A DNA stretch of 64,000 nucleotides from Streptomyces tibetensis. Its GTDB lineage: Bacteria; Actinomycetota; Actinomycetes; Streptomycetales; Streptomycetaceae. Within the stretch, counting starts at the first letter, position 1. Each line of letters begins with the position of its first letter. Below are positions 8,121 through 16,794 of the stretch, piece after piece. The stretch spans positions 62,001-126,000 of the forward strand of contig NZ_SZVW01000002.1 in NCBI RefSeq assembly GCF_007655005.1, read 5' to 3'. The position numbers were made by a program, and so were the translations under genes. The notes beneath the pieces are model-generated. The model was given only the letters and a program-made list of their open reading frames with translations. It searched no databases and was not told the DNA's origin.

Positions 8121-8258
8121 ACGGGAGCAGGGCGTGCCGGGGCGTCCCACGCCGAGCGGACCGACGTCCGCGACCTCGCCGAGCGCGGCGCCGGCCACCT
8201 GTCCGGCGGGCAGGTGCAGCGGGTCCGGCTCGCGAGCCGCCTCGCAGGGGCGACATGA
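8121..8258 (+). pseudogene. Remnant of an ABC transporter ATP-binding protein
   Basis: In one frame the sequence reads VRDLAERGAGHLSGGQVQRV and continues RLASRLAG before a TGA at 8256. This is the ABC signature region (LSGGQ plus the following helix) of an iron-siderophore type ATPase. There is no Walker A or Walker B: the upstream part is unrelated and the frame stops right after the helix. I read it as a decayed fragment. Siderophore genes lie 2 kb away, which fits a lost ferric-siderophore importer, but that link is inference. Confidence 0.55.
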
Positions 8259-8338
8259 CACCCTGAACGGCCATAAATGAACAAACCCCCTCGAAGGTGC
8301 CTGTTGTATGGACGCACACACAACGGGAGCGAGGGAGC

Positions 8339-9838
8339 ATGGCCAAGGACATCACGGACTCGGGCCCGCCCCCGGAGGCGAGCCTGAAGCCCGACGCCAT
8401 CGGGTTCGTCGACGCGCTGGTCATCGGGCTCAACGCGACCTCCCCCGCGTACTCCGTGGCGGCGGTGATCGGCCCCGTGGTGGCGTTGGTCGGCATCTAC
8501 GCCCCGGGCGTGATGCTCGCGTCGTTCGTGCCCATGCTGCTGATCGCCTCGGCGTTCTACTACCTCAACAAGGTCGACCAGGACTGCGGCACGACGTTCT
8601 CCTGGGTCACCCGCGCCATGGGGCCGTGGGCGGGCTGGCTCGGCGGCTGGGCCATCACGATGACGGGCGTCCTGGTCGTCGGGTCGCTCGCGGACGTGGC
8701 CGTGACGTTCTTCCTGCTCGCCGTCGGCCTGGACAGCTGGGCCGACGACGACGTGGTCCGTCAGGTGCTGACGGTACTGCTCATCCTGGTGATGACGGCC
8801 GTCTGCGTGATCGGCACCGAGATCTCGGCCAAGGTGCAGAACGTCCTCATCCTGGCGCAGGTCGCCTGCCTGCTCGCCTTCGCCGTGGTGGCGCTCTACC
8901 GCGTCTACGCCGACACCGGCACCCTCGACGCCATCGACCCGGAGTTCGGCTGGCTCGACCCGTTCGGAGCCGGCGGAGCGTCACTGACCGCGTCCCTGCT
9001 GCTGGGCGTGTTCATCTACTGGGGGTGGGAGTCCGCGGTCAACCTCACCGAGGAGGTCGAGGACTCGGCCACCGCCCCGGGCAGGGCGGCCGTCTGGTCG
9101 ACGGTGCTGCTGCTGGTGACCTATGTCGCGGTCGCCTTCGCGGTCGTGGGCTACGCCGGTACGGACTACCTCGCCGAGAACGCGGCGGAGGAGGAGTTCA
9201 TCTTCGCCCTGCTCGCCGAGGAGGCCATGGGCGGCTGGGACTGGGTGGTGCTGCTGGCGGTCTCGACGTCCGCCCTCGCCTCCACCCAGACGACGATCAT
9301 CCCCGCGTCCCGCACGGGCCTGTCGATGGCCCGCCGGCATGCCCTGCCCGCGCACTTCGGCCGCATCCACCCGCGCTTCCGCACCCCCGACGTGAGCACC
9401 TGGTGGGTCGCGGGCATCGCCATCGTCTGGTACCTCGTCCTGTTCCACATCAGCGAGAACGCGCTCTTCGACTCCCTCACCGCCCTGTCCCTGCTGATCG
9501 CGTTCTACTACGCGCTCACGGGGCTCGCCTGCGCGGTCTACTACCGCCGCCAACTGACCCGCAGCGCCCGCAACTTCCTCCTGATCGGCCTCGGGCCGCT
9601 GATCGGCGCGGGACTGCTGGCGTGGCTGCTGGTGGAATCCGTGGCGGACATGTCCGACCCCGACAACTCCTACAGCGGCGTCTCGTGGTTCGGGTTCGGC
9701 CCGCCGCTCGTCATCGGCATCGGCATCGTCGCCGCGGGCGTGATCCTCATGGTCGTGTGGCGGCTGATGGCGCCCGCCTTCTGGTCGGAACACCCGAGCG
9801 TGGTCGACCCGGCGCTCGTCGACGGCAAGGAGTCCTGA
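8339..9838 (+). CDS. APC-family amino acid permease
   Basis: A 499-residue integral membrane protein with about 12 hydrophobic segments. The first segment (GFVDALVIGLNATSPAYSVA) has the unwound helix pattern of the amino acid-polyamine-organocation superfamily. Further segments run to residue 490. I start at the ATG at 8339, preceded by GAGGGAG; an upstream ATG at 8297 lacks a ribosome site. The substrate is not predictable. A universal stress protein gene follows after 2 bases, a common pairing for permeases of this kind. The 80 bases upstream hold an AT-richer stretch (CATAAATGAACAAA) likely to contain the promoter. Confidence 0.9.
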   Translation: MAKDITDSGPPPEASLKPDAIGFVDALVIGLNATSPAYSVAAVIGPVVALVGIYAPGVMLASFVPMLLIASAFYYLNKVDQDCGTTFSWVTRAMGPWAGWLGGWAITMTGVLVVGSLADVAVTFFLLAVGLDSWADDDVVRQVLTVLLILVMTAVCVIGTEISAKVQNVLILAQVACLLAFAVVALYRVYADTGTLDAIDPEFGWLDPFGAGGASLTASLLLGVFIYWGWESAVNLTEEVEDSATAPGRAAVWSTVLLLVTYVAVAFAVVGYAGTDYLAENAAEEEFIFALLAEEAMGGWDWVVLLAVSTSALASTQTTIIPASRTGLSMARRHALPAHFGRIHPRFRTPDVSTWWVAGIAIVWYLVLFHISENALFDSLTALSLLIAFYYALTGLACAVYYRRQLTRSARNFLLIGLGPLIGAGLLAWLLVESVADMSDPDNSYSGVSWFGFGPPLVIGIGIVAAGVILMVVWRLMAPAFWSEHPSVVDPALVDGKES

Positions 9839-9840
9839 AG

Positions 9841-10260
9841 ATGCCGGTGGTCCTCGGCTACGACAAGTCCCCGGGCGCCCTGAGCGCCCTGCGCGTCGCC
9901 ATCGAGGTGGCGACCGCGTACGACGAACCCCTGGTGATCGTCCACGGCGTCGCCGCCCCCGGCGTCACGGGCGAGGAGTACGGCGCTCATCACGAGGCCG
10001 TCCGCGAGGCCGGCAGCACCGCGCTCGCCCATGCGGTCCGGGTGGCCGACGAGGCCGGGGTGCGGACGTCGGTGGAGCTCATCGACGAGCGGCCCGCGCA
10101 GGCGCTGATCGAGGCGGCGGCCCGTCATGGTGCCAGGGTCATCGTGGTGGGCACGTGGGGCGAGAGCCCGGTGCGCGGCGCGCTGCTGGGCTCGACCCCG
10201 CACAAGCTGCTGCACCTGTCCAGCGTGCCGGTGCTCTGCGTGCCCGCGACGGAGTCCTGA
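9841..10260 (+). CDS. Universal stress protein (UspA domain)
   Basis: A single-domain, 139-residue Usp protein. The ATP-binding signature is intact near the C-terminus (VGTWGESPVRGALLGSTPHK), so it is of the nucleotide-binding class. It begins with the usual beta strand (VVLGYDKSPGALSAL). It is co-transcribed with the permease, with the ATG two bases after that stop. A role in sensing adenylate state for the transporter is plausible but unproven. The 78 bases that follow contain a short direct repeat (GTGTCATGCGGCCC twice) of no obvious role. Confidence 0.9.
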   Translation: MPVVLGYDKSPGALSALRVAIEVATAYDEPLVIVHGVAAPGVTGEEYGAHHEAVREAGSTALAHAVRVADEAGVRTSVELIDERPAQALIEAAARHGARVIVVGTWGESPVRGALLGSTPHKLLHLSSVPVLCVPATES

Positions 10261-10338
10261 CGCTCCCGTCACCCCGGCCGTGTCATGCGGCCCGTGTCAT
10301 GCGGCCCAGGTCGTGAGCCTTGTTTCGCCGGCCCTGCT

Positions 10339-10710
10339 TCATGAGCTGCCGGCGGCGCGTTTGGTGAGCGGGCTGAAGACGTACAGGCCGAGGATCTCGG
10401 GCACCGGCGCGACGCCGGGGCCGCCCGCCCGCACCCAGGAGACGACGTCCTCGGTGGCGGCCGGGTCGTTGACCAGTCCCAGCCACACCGGACGGCCCCC
10501 GGCGGCCCGGCCCTCGGCGGAGGGCTGGACGACGATGACGTTGGCCTGGTCGCAGACGTCGAGGCAGTCGGAGACGCGTACCGGTGCCGCCTCGCGCAGG
10601 CGGTCGGTCTGGGCGGCGTGGTCGACGCCTCTGATCTTGCGGGTGCCGCAGCAGCAGTCCCGGCAGACGACGATGCGGCAGGGAAGCCCTGCGTTCGGCG
10701 TCGCGGACAT
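10339..10710 (-). CDS. (2Fe-2S) ferredoxin-like protein
   Basis: This 123-residue protein has a cysteine-rich first half (VVCRDCCCGTRKI, then VSDCLDVCDQANVIVV). The pattern is that of thioredoxin-fold [2Fe-2S] ferredoxins. The start at 10710 has GGGAGGG in front. It lies 62 bases downstream of the IucA/IucC gene on the same strand and is probably co-transcribed. A role in reducing or releasing iron from the ferric siderophore is a reasonable guess from context. It could instead serve another redox partner. Confidence 0.78.
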   Translation of the reverse strand: MSATPNAGLPCRIVVCRDCCCGTRKIRGVDHAAQTDRLREAAPVRVSDCLDVCDQANVIVVQPSAEGRAAGGRPVWLGLVNDPAATEDVVSWVRAGGPGVAPVPEILGLYVFSPLTKRAAGSS

Positions 10711-10772
10711 ACCGTTCCCTCCCTCGCTGCGTGTGGTGATGATCATGTCACGCGGGTGCCGGGCCCGGCGGG

Positions 10773-12308
10773 TCAGGTCCCTTTCCCGAGCGGGTTGGGC
10801 AGGGGCCGGTAGCGGGCGTCGGCACCGTCCGCGCCGGTCCAGCGCAGCAGCAGGTTGGTCTTCGCGGGGAGGGTCGGCGAGGTGAGCAGGGCGGCGACCT
10901 CGGGGAGGTCGTGACGGGCGAGTTCGCGACGGGCGGCGGGCCAGGGGTCGAACCCGGGGTGCCGTTCGGTGAGGGCGCCCGCGATCTCGATGAGGTGATT
11001 GACGACCAGGCAGTACACGAGCCGCTCCCAGCCGGCCTGCCGCGTCACGTCCGGCAGCAGCTTCACGCCCTCGGCGTCCCGGTACAGCGCCTGCACCGGC
11101 AGCCCGTCGGCGTCCACGGCGACCAGCGTGTTCTGCAGATGGGCCTCGATGACGACACCGTGCTCGGCGAACGCCGTCAGCGCCGGGGGCACGACCTGGG
11201 CCAGGTACGCCGCCCACCAGGCCCCCGGGTCGGCTGCGCGGTCGAGGGGGCTGCCGTCGAAGCCCTCGACGAGGGCGGCGGCGAGCACCGGGACCGCGCC
11301 GGGCAGCAGGCGGTCGGCGAAGCCGTCGCGGACGAGGACGGCCAGGGCCTCGAAGGCGAAGTCGGCGGTGCGGTAGCCGCGGTCGCCGAGCCAGGCCGAG
11401 GGCCCGCCGAACGTCTCGAAGGCGGCGTACACGGCCGCGTCCGTCCTGCGCAGGGCGAGCAGGTCGTGGCGCCACAGGCGGCGGATGTCGTTGGTGATGC
11501 GCACGTCCAGGCTGAACTTGAGGAAGAGATCCCGCTCGGGCGTGTAGAGCGTGCGGATCGCGGCCGTGGGCCAGGCGTCCCAGGCGGTGGTGCCGAGCCG
11601 GATCAGCCTGCCGTCCGCGAAGGCTCCGGTGAGTTCCTGCGCGGCCAGATCGAGCTGCCAGGGGTGGGCCGGGAGCAGCCGGTAGCCGGGCGGGGCCGTG
11701 CCGAGGCCATCGAGGGCGGAGGTGTCGCCCTCCTCGACGACGGCGTCCTCGCGCAGCCCCAGCAGGGTGATCGGGAAGCGGGCGTACGCCTCGGGCGCGT
11801 ACGGCAGCCAGCGGGCTGTGGGGCCGCCCCCGCGCGCCTTGGGCGCCGGGTGGTGGGTGTGGCCGGTCAGGAGGGACTGCTCGGAACGCAGGTAGAGGTC
11901 GTCGGGCGGGGTGGCCCGGGCCCGGGCGGCGAGCAGGGCGGCCACGGCGTCGCGGCTGTCCAGCATCTCGGCGGGCAGTTCGTGGTTGGACAGCCCGGTG
12001 TGCCGTCGCAGTTCCTCGGCGACGAGCTTGACCAGCTCGGTGTGGCCGACGCGGTGCCAGGCGCCCGCGGCCTCGATCTCCGGCTCGGCGGGCCGCCGCG
12101 CTCCGCGCACCCGCAACAGCCGGTCCCCGCCGGGCAGCCGATGAACGCGCCGGTCGCCCTCCCGGCGCACCGGCCGGGCGACCTCCCGCAGCAGGCAGTT
12201 CAGCAGGGGCACGGCGGCGTACGCGTCGGCGAGGGCTCCGATGGCCGGGTCACCGCCGTGGGCCGAGTCGTCGTCGGCGGGCGGGGGCATGAGGTCCACG
12301 CGTTCCAC
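10773..12308 (-). CDS. NRPS-independent siderophore synthetase (IucA/IucC family)
   Basis: A 511-residue NIS synthetase of normal length. Family motifs include the nucleotide-binding LLTGHTHHPAPKARGG, the LPAHPWQLDL block, SLDVRITNDIRR, and the C-terminal catalytic part VIEAHLQNTLVAVDADGLPVQALYRDAEG. These enzymes adenylate a carboxylate such as citrate and condense it with an amine or alcohol. The GTG at 12308 follows AGGGA; an ATG at 12290 is an alternative start. It is divergent from a second family member across about 100 bases. No recognisable iron box was found there. Confidence 0.92.
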   Translation of the reverse strand: MERVDLMPPPADDDSAHGGDPAIGALADAYAAVPLLNCLLREVARPVRREGDRRVHRLPGGDRLLRVRGARRPAEPEIEAAGAWHRVGHTELVKLVAEELRRHTGLSNHELPAEMLDSRDAVAALLAARARATPPDDLYLRSEQSLLTGHTHHPAPKARGGGPTARWLPYAPEAYARFPITLLGLREDAVVEEGDTSALDGLGTAPPGYRLLPAHPWQLDLAAQELTGAFADGRLIRLGTTAWDAWPTAAIRTLYTPERDLFLKFSLDVRITNDIRRLWRHDLLALRRTDAAVYAAFETFGGPSAWLGDRGYRTADFAFEALAVLVRDGFADRLLPGAVPVLAAALVEGFDGSPLDRAADPGAWWAAYLAQVVPPALTAFAEHGVVIEAHLQNTLVAVDADGLPVQALYRDAEGVKLLPDVTRQAGWERLVYCLVVNHLIEIAGALTERHPGFDPWPAARRELARHDLPEVAALLTSPTLPAKTNLLLRWTGADGADARYRPLPNPLGKGT

Positions 12309-12409
12309 TCGTCCCTATGGTCGTTCCAGCGTGCCGGGCGGAGATGATCAGTATGTCGGTCGTCGCCGTTCCGCTGTGACGCCCCTATTCGTACCCGAGG
12401 AGCCCGCCC

Positions 12410-13903
12410 GTGCACCGTCCCCCCACCGCCGAGGCCGAGGTCGCCGACGAGCTGTCCGTGGTACGGCCCGGGCTCCTGCCGCGGTACGAGGCCGAACTGC
12501 CCGGTGCCCGGTCGGCCGTGCTGTCCCGGCTGTGGCGCGGTCTCGCCCATGAGCCGCTGCCCTGGGTCATGGGCCGGGAGCAGACCCGAGACGGTCTGGC
12601 GCTGTCCCTGTCCGACGGCCGCCGGCTGCACGGTCCCCGGCCGGATCCGTACGCGACCGGCGCCTACGTCACCGTCGTACGGCTGGACGGGGCGGCGTAC
12701 GCGGATCCGGCGCGGCTGATGACGGACCTCGCCGTACCGCACTCCGCTTCCTTCGCCGCCGAACTCGGGCACAGTGTCGCCTCGTTGGCGCTGTCGCGGG
12801 CGGGGCAGGAGGGTGACGGGGAGGACTGGCCGGAGAGCGACTGGGAGTGGGAGCAGCGGATCGTCGACGGGCATCCGTTCCATCCGACGTGCCGGTCCCG
12901 GCCGGGCTTCTCGGTGGCCGAGCAGCTGGCCTACGGGCCCGAGCACCGGGCGGTCGTGGAGCTGGGGCTGGTGCCGGTGCGGGCGGAGGAGTGCCTGGTG
13001 ACGGGCGTGTGGCCGGACGAGCTGCGGGACGGGGGGCGGGTGGTGCTGCCGGTGCATCCGTGGCAGGCGGCGCATGTGCTGAAGCGCACCTGTGAGCAGC
13101 GGCGGCCCGCGCATCCGCTGATGTCCCTGCGGACGCTGGCCCTGCCCGGCGGGCCGCAGGTGAAGACCTCGCTGAGCGCCCGGCTGACGTCCTCGGTACG
13201 GGACATCTCCCTGCCCTCGGTCGCCGCCTCGGCGGTGCTGTCGGACTTCGCGGGGGCGCCGGCGGCGCGAACGGACGGTCTGCTGCACGTCACCCGCACG
13301 CTGGGCGCGGCGGCGGCCGGTTCCCCGGACTTCGCGGCCGTCCTGCGGGAGTCGCCGCAGACGTACGCGGGCAGCGGTGAACGCATCCTGCCGGTGGCGG
13401 CGCTGGCCACCACCGACCTCCCCCGCTCCCCCGCCTGGCTGGCCGGTTTCGCACGGCTCACGCTCACGGTCGGGCTGCGGCTGCTGGAGCTGGGCGTGGC
13501 CCTGGAGGCGCACGGCCAGAACCTCCTGGTGGTCCTCTCGGCGGCGGGCGACCCGCTGCGGCTGGTCTACCGCGATCTGGCCGACATCCGCGTCAGCCCG
13601 GCCCGCCTGGCCCGGCACGGCATCACGGTGCCCGAGCTGCCCGCCCGGATGGTCACGGACGACGAACGCGCGCTCCGCCGTAAACTGTTCGGCTCGCTCG
13701 TGGCGGGCGCGCTGGCCGGCACGGCCGGGTCGGGCCCGGCGCTCGGAGCGGCGCTGGAGACGGCCGTCCGGGACCTGCCGCGCACCCCCGACCTCGCGGC
13801 ACTGTGCGCCGATCCGCTGCCCACGAAGGCGCTGACGCTGATGCGGCTCTCGCCGCAGACGCCCGGGGACCAGTGGGCGGAACTTGCCAACCCCTTGCGG
13901 TGA
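12410..13903 (+). CDS. Second NIS siderophore synthetase (IucA/IucC family)
   Basis: A 497-residue paralogue of the divergent synthetase. It carries the HPFHPTCRSRPGFS nucleotide-binding segment, LPVHPWQAAHVL, KTSLSARLTSSVRDIS and GVALEAHGQNLLVVL...LVYRDLADIRVS. The GTG start follows CGAGGAG. The two enzymes probably make successive amide bonds of one siderophore. No amine-supplying decarboxylase, hydroxylase or transporter gene lies in the window, so the cluster is minimal or split. The product is not predictable. Confidence 0.92.
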   Translation: MHRPPTAEAEVADELSVVRPGLLPRYEAELPGARSAVLSRLWRGLAHEPLPWVMGREQTRDGLALSLSDGRRLHGPRPDPYATGAYVTVVRLDGAAYADPARLMTDLAVPHSASFAAELGHSVASLALSRAGQEGDGEDWPESDWEWEQRIVDGHPFHPTCRSRPGFSVAEQLAYGPEHRAVVELGLVPVRAEECLVTGVWPDELRDGGRVVLPVHPWQAAHVLKRTCEQRRPAHPLMSLRTLALPGGPQVKTSLSARLTSSVRDISLPSVAASAVLSDFAGAPAARTDGLLHVTRTLGAAAAGSPDFAAVLRESPQTYAGSGERILPVAALATTDLPRSPAWLAGFARLTLTVGLRLLELGVALEAHGQNLLVVLSAAGDPLRLVYRDLADIRVSPARLARHGITVPELPARMVTDDERALRRKLFGSLVAGALAGTAGSGPALGAALETAVRDLPRTPDLAALCADPLPTKALTLMRLSPQTPGDQWAELANPLR

Positions 13904-13911
13904 AGCCCGTT

Positions 13912-13941
13912 TTGGAACCGGAGGGGGGTGATCAATAGGAT
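13912..13941 (+). promoter_or_regulatory. Promoter for the vWA operon, probably leaderless
   Basis: TTGGAA (13912-13917) and TAGGAT (13936-13941) are separated by 18 bases. Only six bases lie between the -10 and the ATG at 13948, and no ribosome site is close to that ATG. Transcription therefore likely starts at or next to the initiation codon. Confidence 0.5.
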
Positions 13942-13947
13942 CCGGCG

Positions 13948-15213
13948 ATGATCACAAGAACACGGCTGGCGGCAGGGGTCTGTGCCCTGCTCGCCGCGCT
14001 GACGGCCGGGCTCGCCTTCCCGGCCGGGGCGGCCGCCGGTGAACCCACGGGCCAGGACGCCCCCAAGGTCGACCTCGTCCTCGATGTGAGCGGCTCGATG
14101 CGGGCCCGGGACATCGACGGCCAGTCGCGGATGGCCGCCGCGAAGCAGGCGTTCAACGAGGTGCTCGACGCGACGCCCGAGGAGGTCGAGCTCGGCATCC
14201 GCACCCTCGGCGCCGACTACCCGGGGGACGACCGGAAGACGGGCTGCAAGGACACCGCGCAGCTCTACCCGGTCGGCCCGCTGGACCGCACCGAGGCCAA
14301 GACGGCCGTCGCCACCCTCTCCCCGACGGGCTGGACGCCGATCGGCCCGGCCCTGCTGAAGGCGGCCGGCGACCTGGACGGCGGAGACGGTTCCAAGCGC
14401 ATCGTGCTGATCAGCGACGGCGAGGACACCTGCGCCCCGCTCGACCCGTGCGAGGTGGCCCGCGAGATCGCCGCCAAGGGCATCGGCCTGACCATCGACA
14501 CCCTGGGCCTGGTCCCGACCGCCAAGCTGAGCCGGCAGCTGAGCTGCATCGCCGAGGCCACCGGCGGCACCTACACCTCGGTCGAGCACCAGGACGAACT
14601 CACCGACCGGGTCAACCAGTTGGTGGACCGGGCGGCCGATCCGGTGGTGACGCCGGTGCCGGCGGAGGGTGCCGACCGGTGTGCCGCGGCGCCGACGCTG
14701 AAGTCGGGCCTGTACACCGACCGGGAGGAGTTCGGGCAGCAGCGCTGGTACCGGGTGGACGTTCCGCCGGGCAAGGAGCTGCGCGCCTCGGTGAGCGTCG
14801 CCGCGGACCGGGCGGTGAACCCCGGCTACGGCGTGCTGATGCAGGCCGTGACGTCGAAGGGCCGCGAGATCGTGCGCGGCGAGGCGGCGGGCAACGGCCG
14901 TACGGACGTGATCTCGACGGGTCTGCGCTACCCGAAGGCCGAGAGCGACGACGAGGACGCTCCCGCGGAGGCGGTCTGCCTCGCCGTCTCGCACTCCTTC
15001 TCGGCGGCCTCCGGCGTGAAGGCCACGCCCGGTCTGCCGCTGGAGCTGACGGTGGACGTCGTGGACGCCCCGAGCCAGGCGGGCGACGTGGCCGCCTTCG
15101 GTCTCGGCCGCGGCTGGTGGCTGCTCGGCGTGCTGATCCTCACCGGCTTCCTCGCCGGTCTCGTCTGGGGCTGGCTTTCGCGCTGGCGGGTCGCGGTCTG
15201 GAGGACCAACTGA
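13948..15213 (+). CDS. Secreted, membrane-anchored von Willebrand factor A protein
   Basis: A 421-residue protein with a Sec signal peptide (residues 1-31). A vWA domain follows, with the metal-binding DVSGSM at about residues 46-51 and the later ISDGEDTCAP element. An extracellular domain of about 150 residues leads to a single transmembrane helix near the C-terminus (WWLLGVLILTGFLAGLVWGW) and a short basic tail. vWA domains bind protein partners through a divalent metal. The next gene starts inside its stop (TGATG), so the two products probably act together outside the cell. The ligand is unknown. Confidence 0.88.
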   Translation: MITRTRLAAGVCALLAALTAGLAFPAGAAAGEPTGQDAPKVDLVLDVSGSMRARDIDGQSRMAAAKQAFNEVLDATPEEVELGIRTLGADYPGDDRKTGCKDTAQLYPVGPLDRTEAKTAVATLSPTGWTPIGPALLKAAGDLDGGDGSKRIVLISDGEDTCAPLDPCEVAREIAAKGIGLTIDTLGLVPTAKLSRQLSCIAEATGGTYTSVEHQDELTDRVNQLVDRAADPVVTPVPAEGADRCAAAPTLKSGLYTDREEFGQQRWYRVDVPPGKELRASVSVAADRAVNPGYGVLMQAVTSKGREIVRGEAAGNGRTDVISTGLRYPKAESDDEDAPAEAVCLAVSHSFSAASGVKATPGLPLELTVDVVDAPSQAGDVAAFGLGRGWWLLGVLILTGFLAGLVWGWLSRWRVAVWRTN

Positions 15214-16004
15214 TGCGAGTGGTACGAGCGTTGAGCGCGGCGTTGCTGACCCTCACAGTGGCGGCCGGCCCGGCCGCTGCCGACGCCTCGCCGAGCCCGT
15301 CGCAGGACGAGGCGTCGGCCCCCACCCGGGCCGGTACGTCGTTCCGCACGGCGACGGAGATCGAGCAGGGGCAGCGGGCCACGGCGAGCGGCTCCACGGG
15401 TGACTACCTGTACTGGTCGTTCCCCGCCGACACCGGGCAGCGCCCCACGGTCGAGGCGACGGTGAAGCTGCCGGAGACCCACGCCTCCCAGACCTGGCAG
15501 ATCGACGTCTGGGACGGTCTGCGCCGCCGTCAGGCCTGCCGGTACGGGGCGCAGACGCGCACCGCGGAGGCGGACACGTCCTCCATGAAGCTGACCTGTG
15601 TGCTGCGCACGGTCCGGGCCTGGTCGGAGCCCTGGGGGAACGACCCCCTGCCGGGCACCTACTACGTCCGGCTGACGGCCACCGGCGTCGCCACCGCCGA
15701 CCTCGGTCTCCCGGTCGACACCGGGATACGGGTGGACTCCAAGGACATCGGCGGATCCGCGGCGGTGGACGGCTCGCTCGCCGAGCCCCTGGTGCCGGGG
15801 ATCGCCTCGAAGGCCGAGGAGGAACAGGAGGACGCGGCGGTGCTGGCCGGCCTCGAACCCGAGGACGGCTGGACGTCCGGCTGGTGGTCGGACCGGTGGG
15901 TGTGGACCGCCATCGGCGGAATCCTGGCCGCCCTCGCGGGAGTCGGCGGGTACGCACTGACGCGCGGGACGGGCCGGCCGTCCCGTGTGCCGCCGGGCGC
16001 CTGA
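15213..16004 (+). CDS. Secreted membrane-anchored protein of unknown function
   Basis: A 263-residue protein. It has a signal peptide (MRVVRALSAALLTLTVAAGP), an extracellular beta-rich domain (TSFRTATEIEQGQRATASGS, YLYWSFPADTGQRP, LPGTYYVRLTATG) and one C-terminal transmembrane helix (WVWTAIGGILAALAGVGGYAL). The FPADTGQRPTVEATV stretch resembles the pre-peptidase C-like beta-sandwich often attached to secreted actinobacterial proteins. It overlaps the vWA gene stop. I expect a two-protein surface complex, but no function can be assigned. Confidence 0.8.
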   Translation: MRVVRALSAALLTLTVAAGPAAADASPSPSQDEASAPTRAGTSFRTATEIEQGQRATASGSTGDYLYWSFPADTGQRPTVEATVKLPETHASQTWQIDVWDGLRRRQACRYGAQTRTAEADTSSMKLTCVLRTVRAWSEPWGNDPLPGTYYVRLTATGVATADLGLPVDTGIRVDSKDIGGSAAVDGSLAEPLVPGIASKAEEEQEDAAVLAGLEPEDGWTSGWWSDRWVWTAIGGILAALAGVGGYALTRGTGRPSRVPPGA

Positions 16005-16055
16005 CCGGGCCTCGCCCGTTCGCCCCCTGATCGACCCTCATCCGTCTGCCGCACA

Positions 16056-16083
16056 GAAGGCCCGCCGCCCGCGGGCCTTCTTT
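16056..16083. terminator. Strong intrinsic terminator between convergent genes
   Basis: GAAGGCCCGC (16056-16065) pairs perfectly with GCGGGCCTTC (16071-16080) across a 5-base loop, followed by TTT. The last base touches the stop codon of the convergent HxlR gene. It can serve the vWA operon. Confidence 0.85.
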
Positions 16084-16709
16084 CATGCCTCGCGCAGCGC
16101 CTTGGCGAGCGTGCCCTCGCCGCTCACCTCGACCCGCCCCTCGCGCACGGCCCGGGCGAGGCTCAACTCCCCGCGCCCGATGCAGGCGCAGGTGCCGCTG
16201 TCCAGGGCCAGCCGGGCGTCCGGCTCCCCGGGGGCGGGCCCGTCGCCGTACACGGGCCCGTCCTCGGCACCGACGTGGAGATGGAACAGGCCTTCCTCCA
16301 GGCGGACTTCGACAAGTCCCTCGCCGTCCAGCAGGCGCAGCAGAGGCAGTGCGAACCAGTGGGCCCGGACCGCGTCCGTCGCCCGGCGCTCCCCGAGCTC
16401 GGCCTGCCCCCACTCCCCCAGCGCCTGCAGCACGGGCAACAACTCGCGTCCACGAGGGGTGACTTCGTACACAGAAGCCGCCCCGGGCGGCGGCAGCCGG
16501 CGCCGGGTCGCGAGGCCGTCGCGCTCCATGTCCTTCAGTCGCGAGGCGAGGACGTCGGTGCTGACGCCGGGCAGGTCCGCGTGCAGGTCGGTGTAGCGCC
16601 GGGGACCGGCGAGCAGCTCCCGGACGATCAGCAGGGTCCAGCGGTCACCGACGACGTCGAGCGCGCGGGCGGCGGGGCAGTACTGGTCGTAGCTTCGGCG
16701 AGGTGGCAT
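16083..16709 (-). CDS. HxlR-family winged-helix regulator with C-terminal SCP2-like domain
   Basis: A 208-residue regulator. Its N-terminal domain has the HxlR pattern: YDQYCPAARALDVVGDRWTLLIVRELLAG, then RYTDL, then GVSTDVLASRLKDMERDGLATRR. The C-terminal 100 residues (EGLFHLHVGAEDGPVYGDGP, DARLALDSGTCACIGRGE) resemble the SCP2 sterol-carrier-like fold found in some members. It is divergent from the aminotransferase gene. Inverted repeats in the 85-base gap suggest that it controls both. A small-molecule ligand is likely but unknown. Confidence 0.88.
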   Translation of the reverse strand: MPPRRSYDQYCPAARALDVVGDRWTLLIVRELLAGPRRYTDLHADLPGVSTDVLASRLKDMERDGLATRRRLPPPGAASVYEVTPRGRELLPVLQALGEWGQAELGERRATDAVRAHWFALPLLRLLDGEGLVEVRLEEGLFHLHVGAEDGPVYGDGPAPGEPDARLALDSGTCACIGRGELSLARAVREGRVEVSGEGTLAKALREA

Positions 16710-16716
16710 GCGACGC

Positions 16717-16744
16717 AGTCTAGACAAGTTGTTGGACTTTCCAA
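16717..16744 (-). promoter_or_regulatory. Promoter of the HxlR gene (leaderless)
   Basis: On the minus strand TTGGAA (16744-16739) and TAGACT (16722-16717) are 16 bases apart. Seven bases separate the -10 from the ATG, so the mRNA probably begins at the start codon. Confidence 0.5.
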
Positions 16745-16766
16745 GCGCGTACTTGGTAAAACCAAG
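16741..16766. promoter_or_regulatory. Overlapping inverted repeats, candidate HxlR operator
   Basis: CCAAG-N6-CTTGG (16741-16756) is followed by the overlapping CTTGGT-AAA-ACCAAG (16752-16766). Both sit in the middle of the divergent HxlR-aminotransferase gap, and the first overlaps the HxlR -35. Confidence 0.5.
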
Positions 16767-16794
16767 CAACACGATCGGCAGAGGAGAGCGGCGC

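Noticed and set aside
10270..10312. Short direct repeat GTGTCATGCGGCCC, twice, considered as a regulatory or att-like element.
   Set aside because: Only two short adjacent copies in a gap between converging genes, with no integrase or operator pattern.
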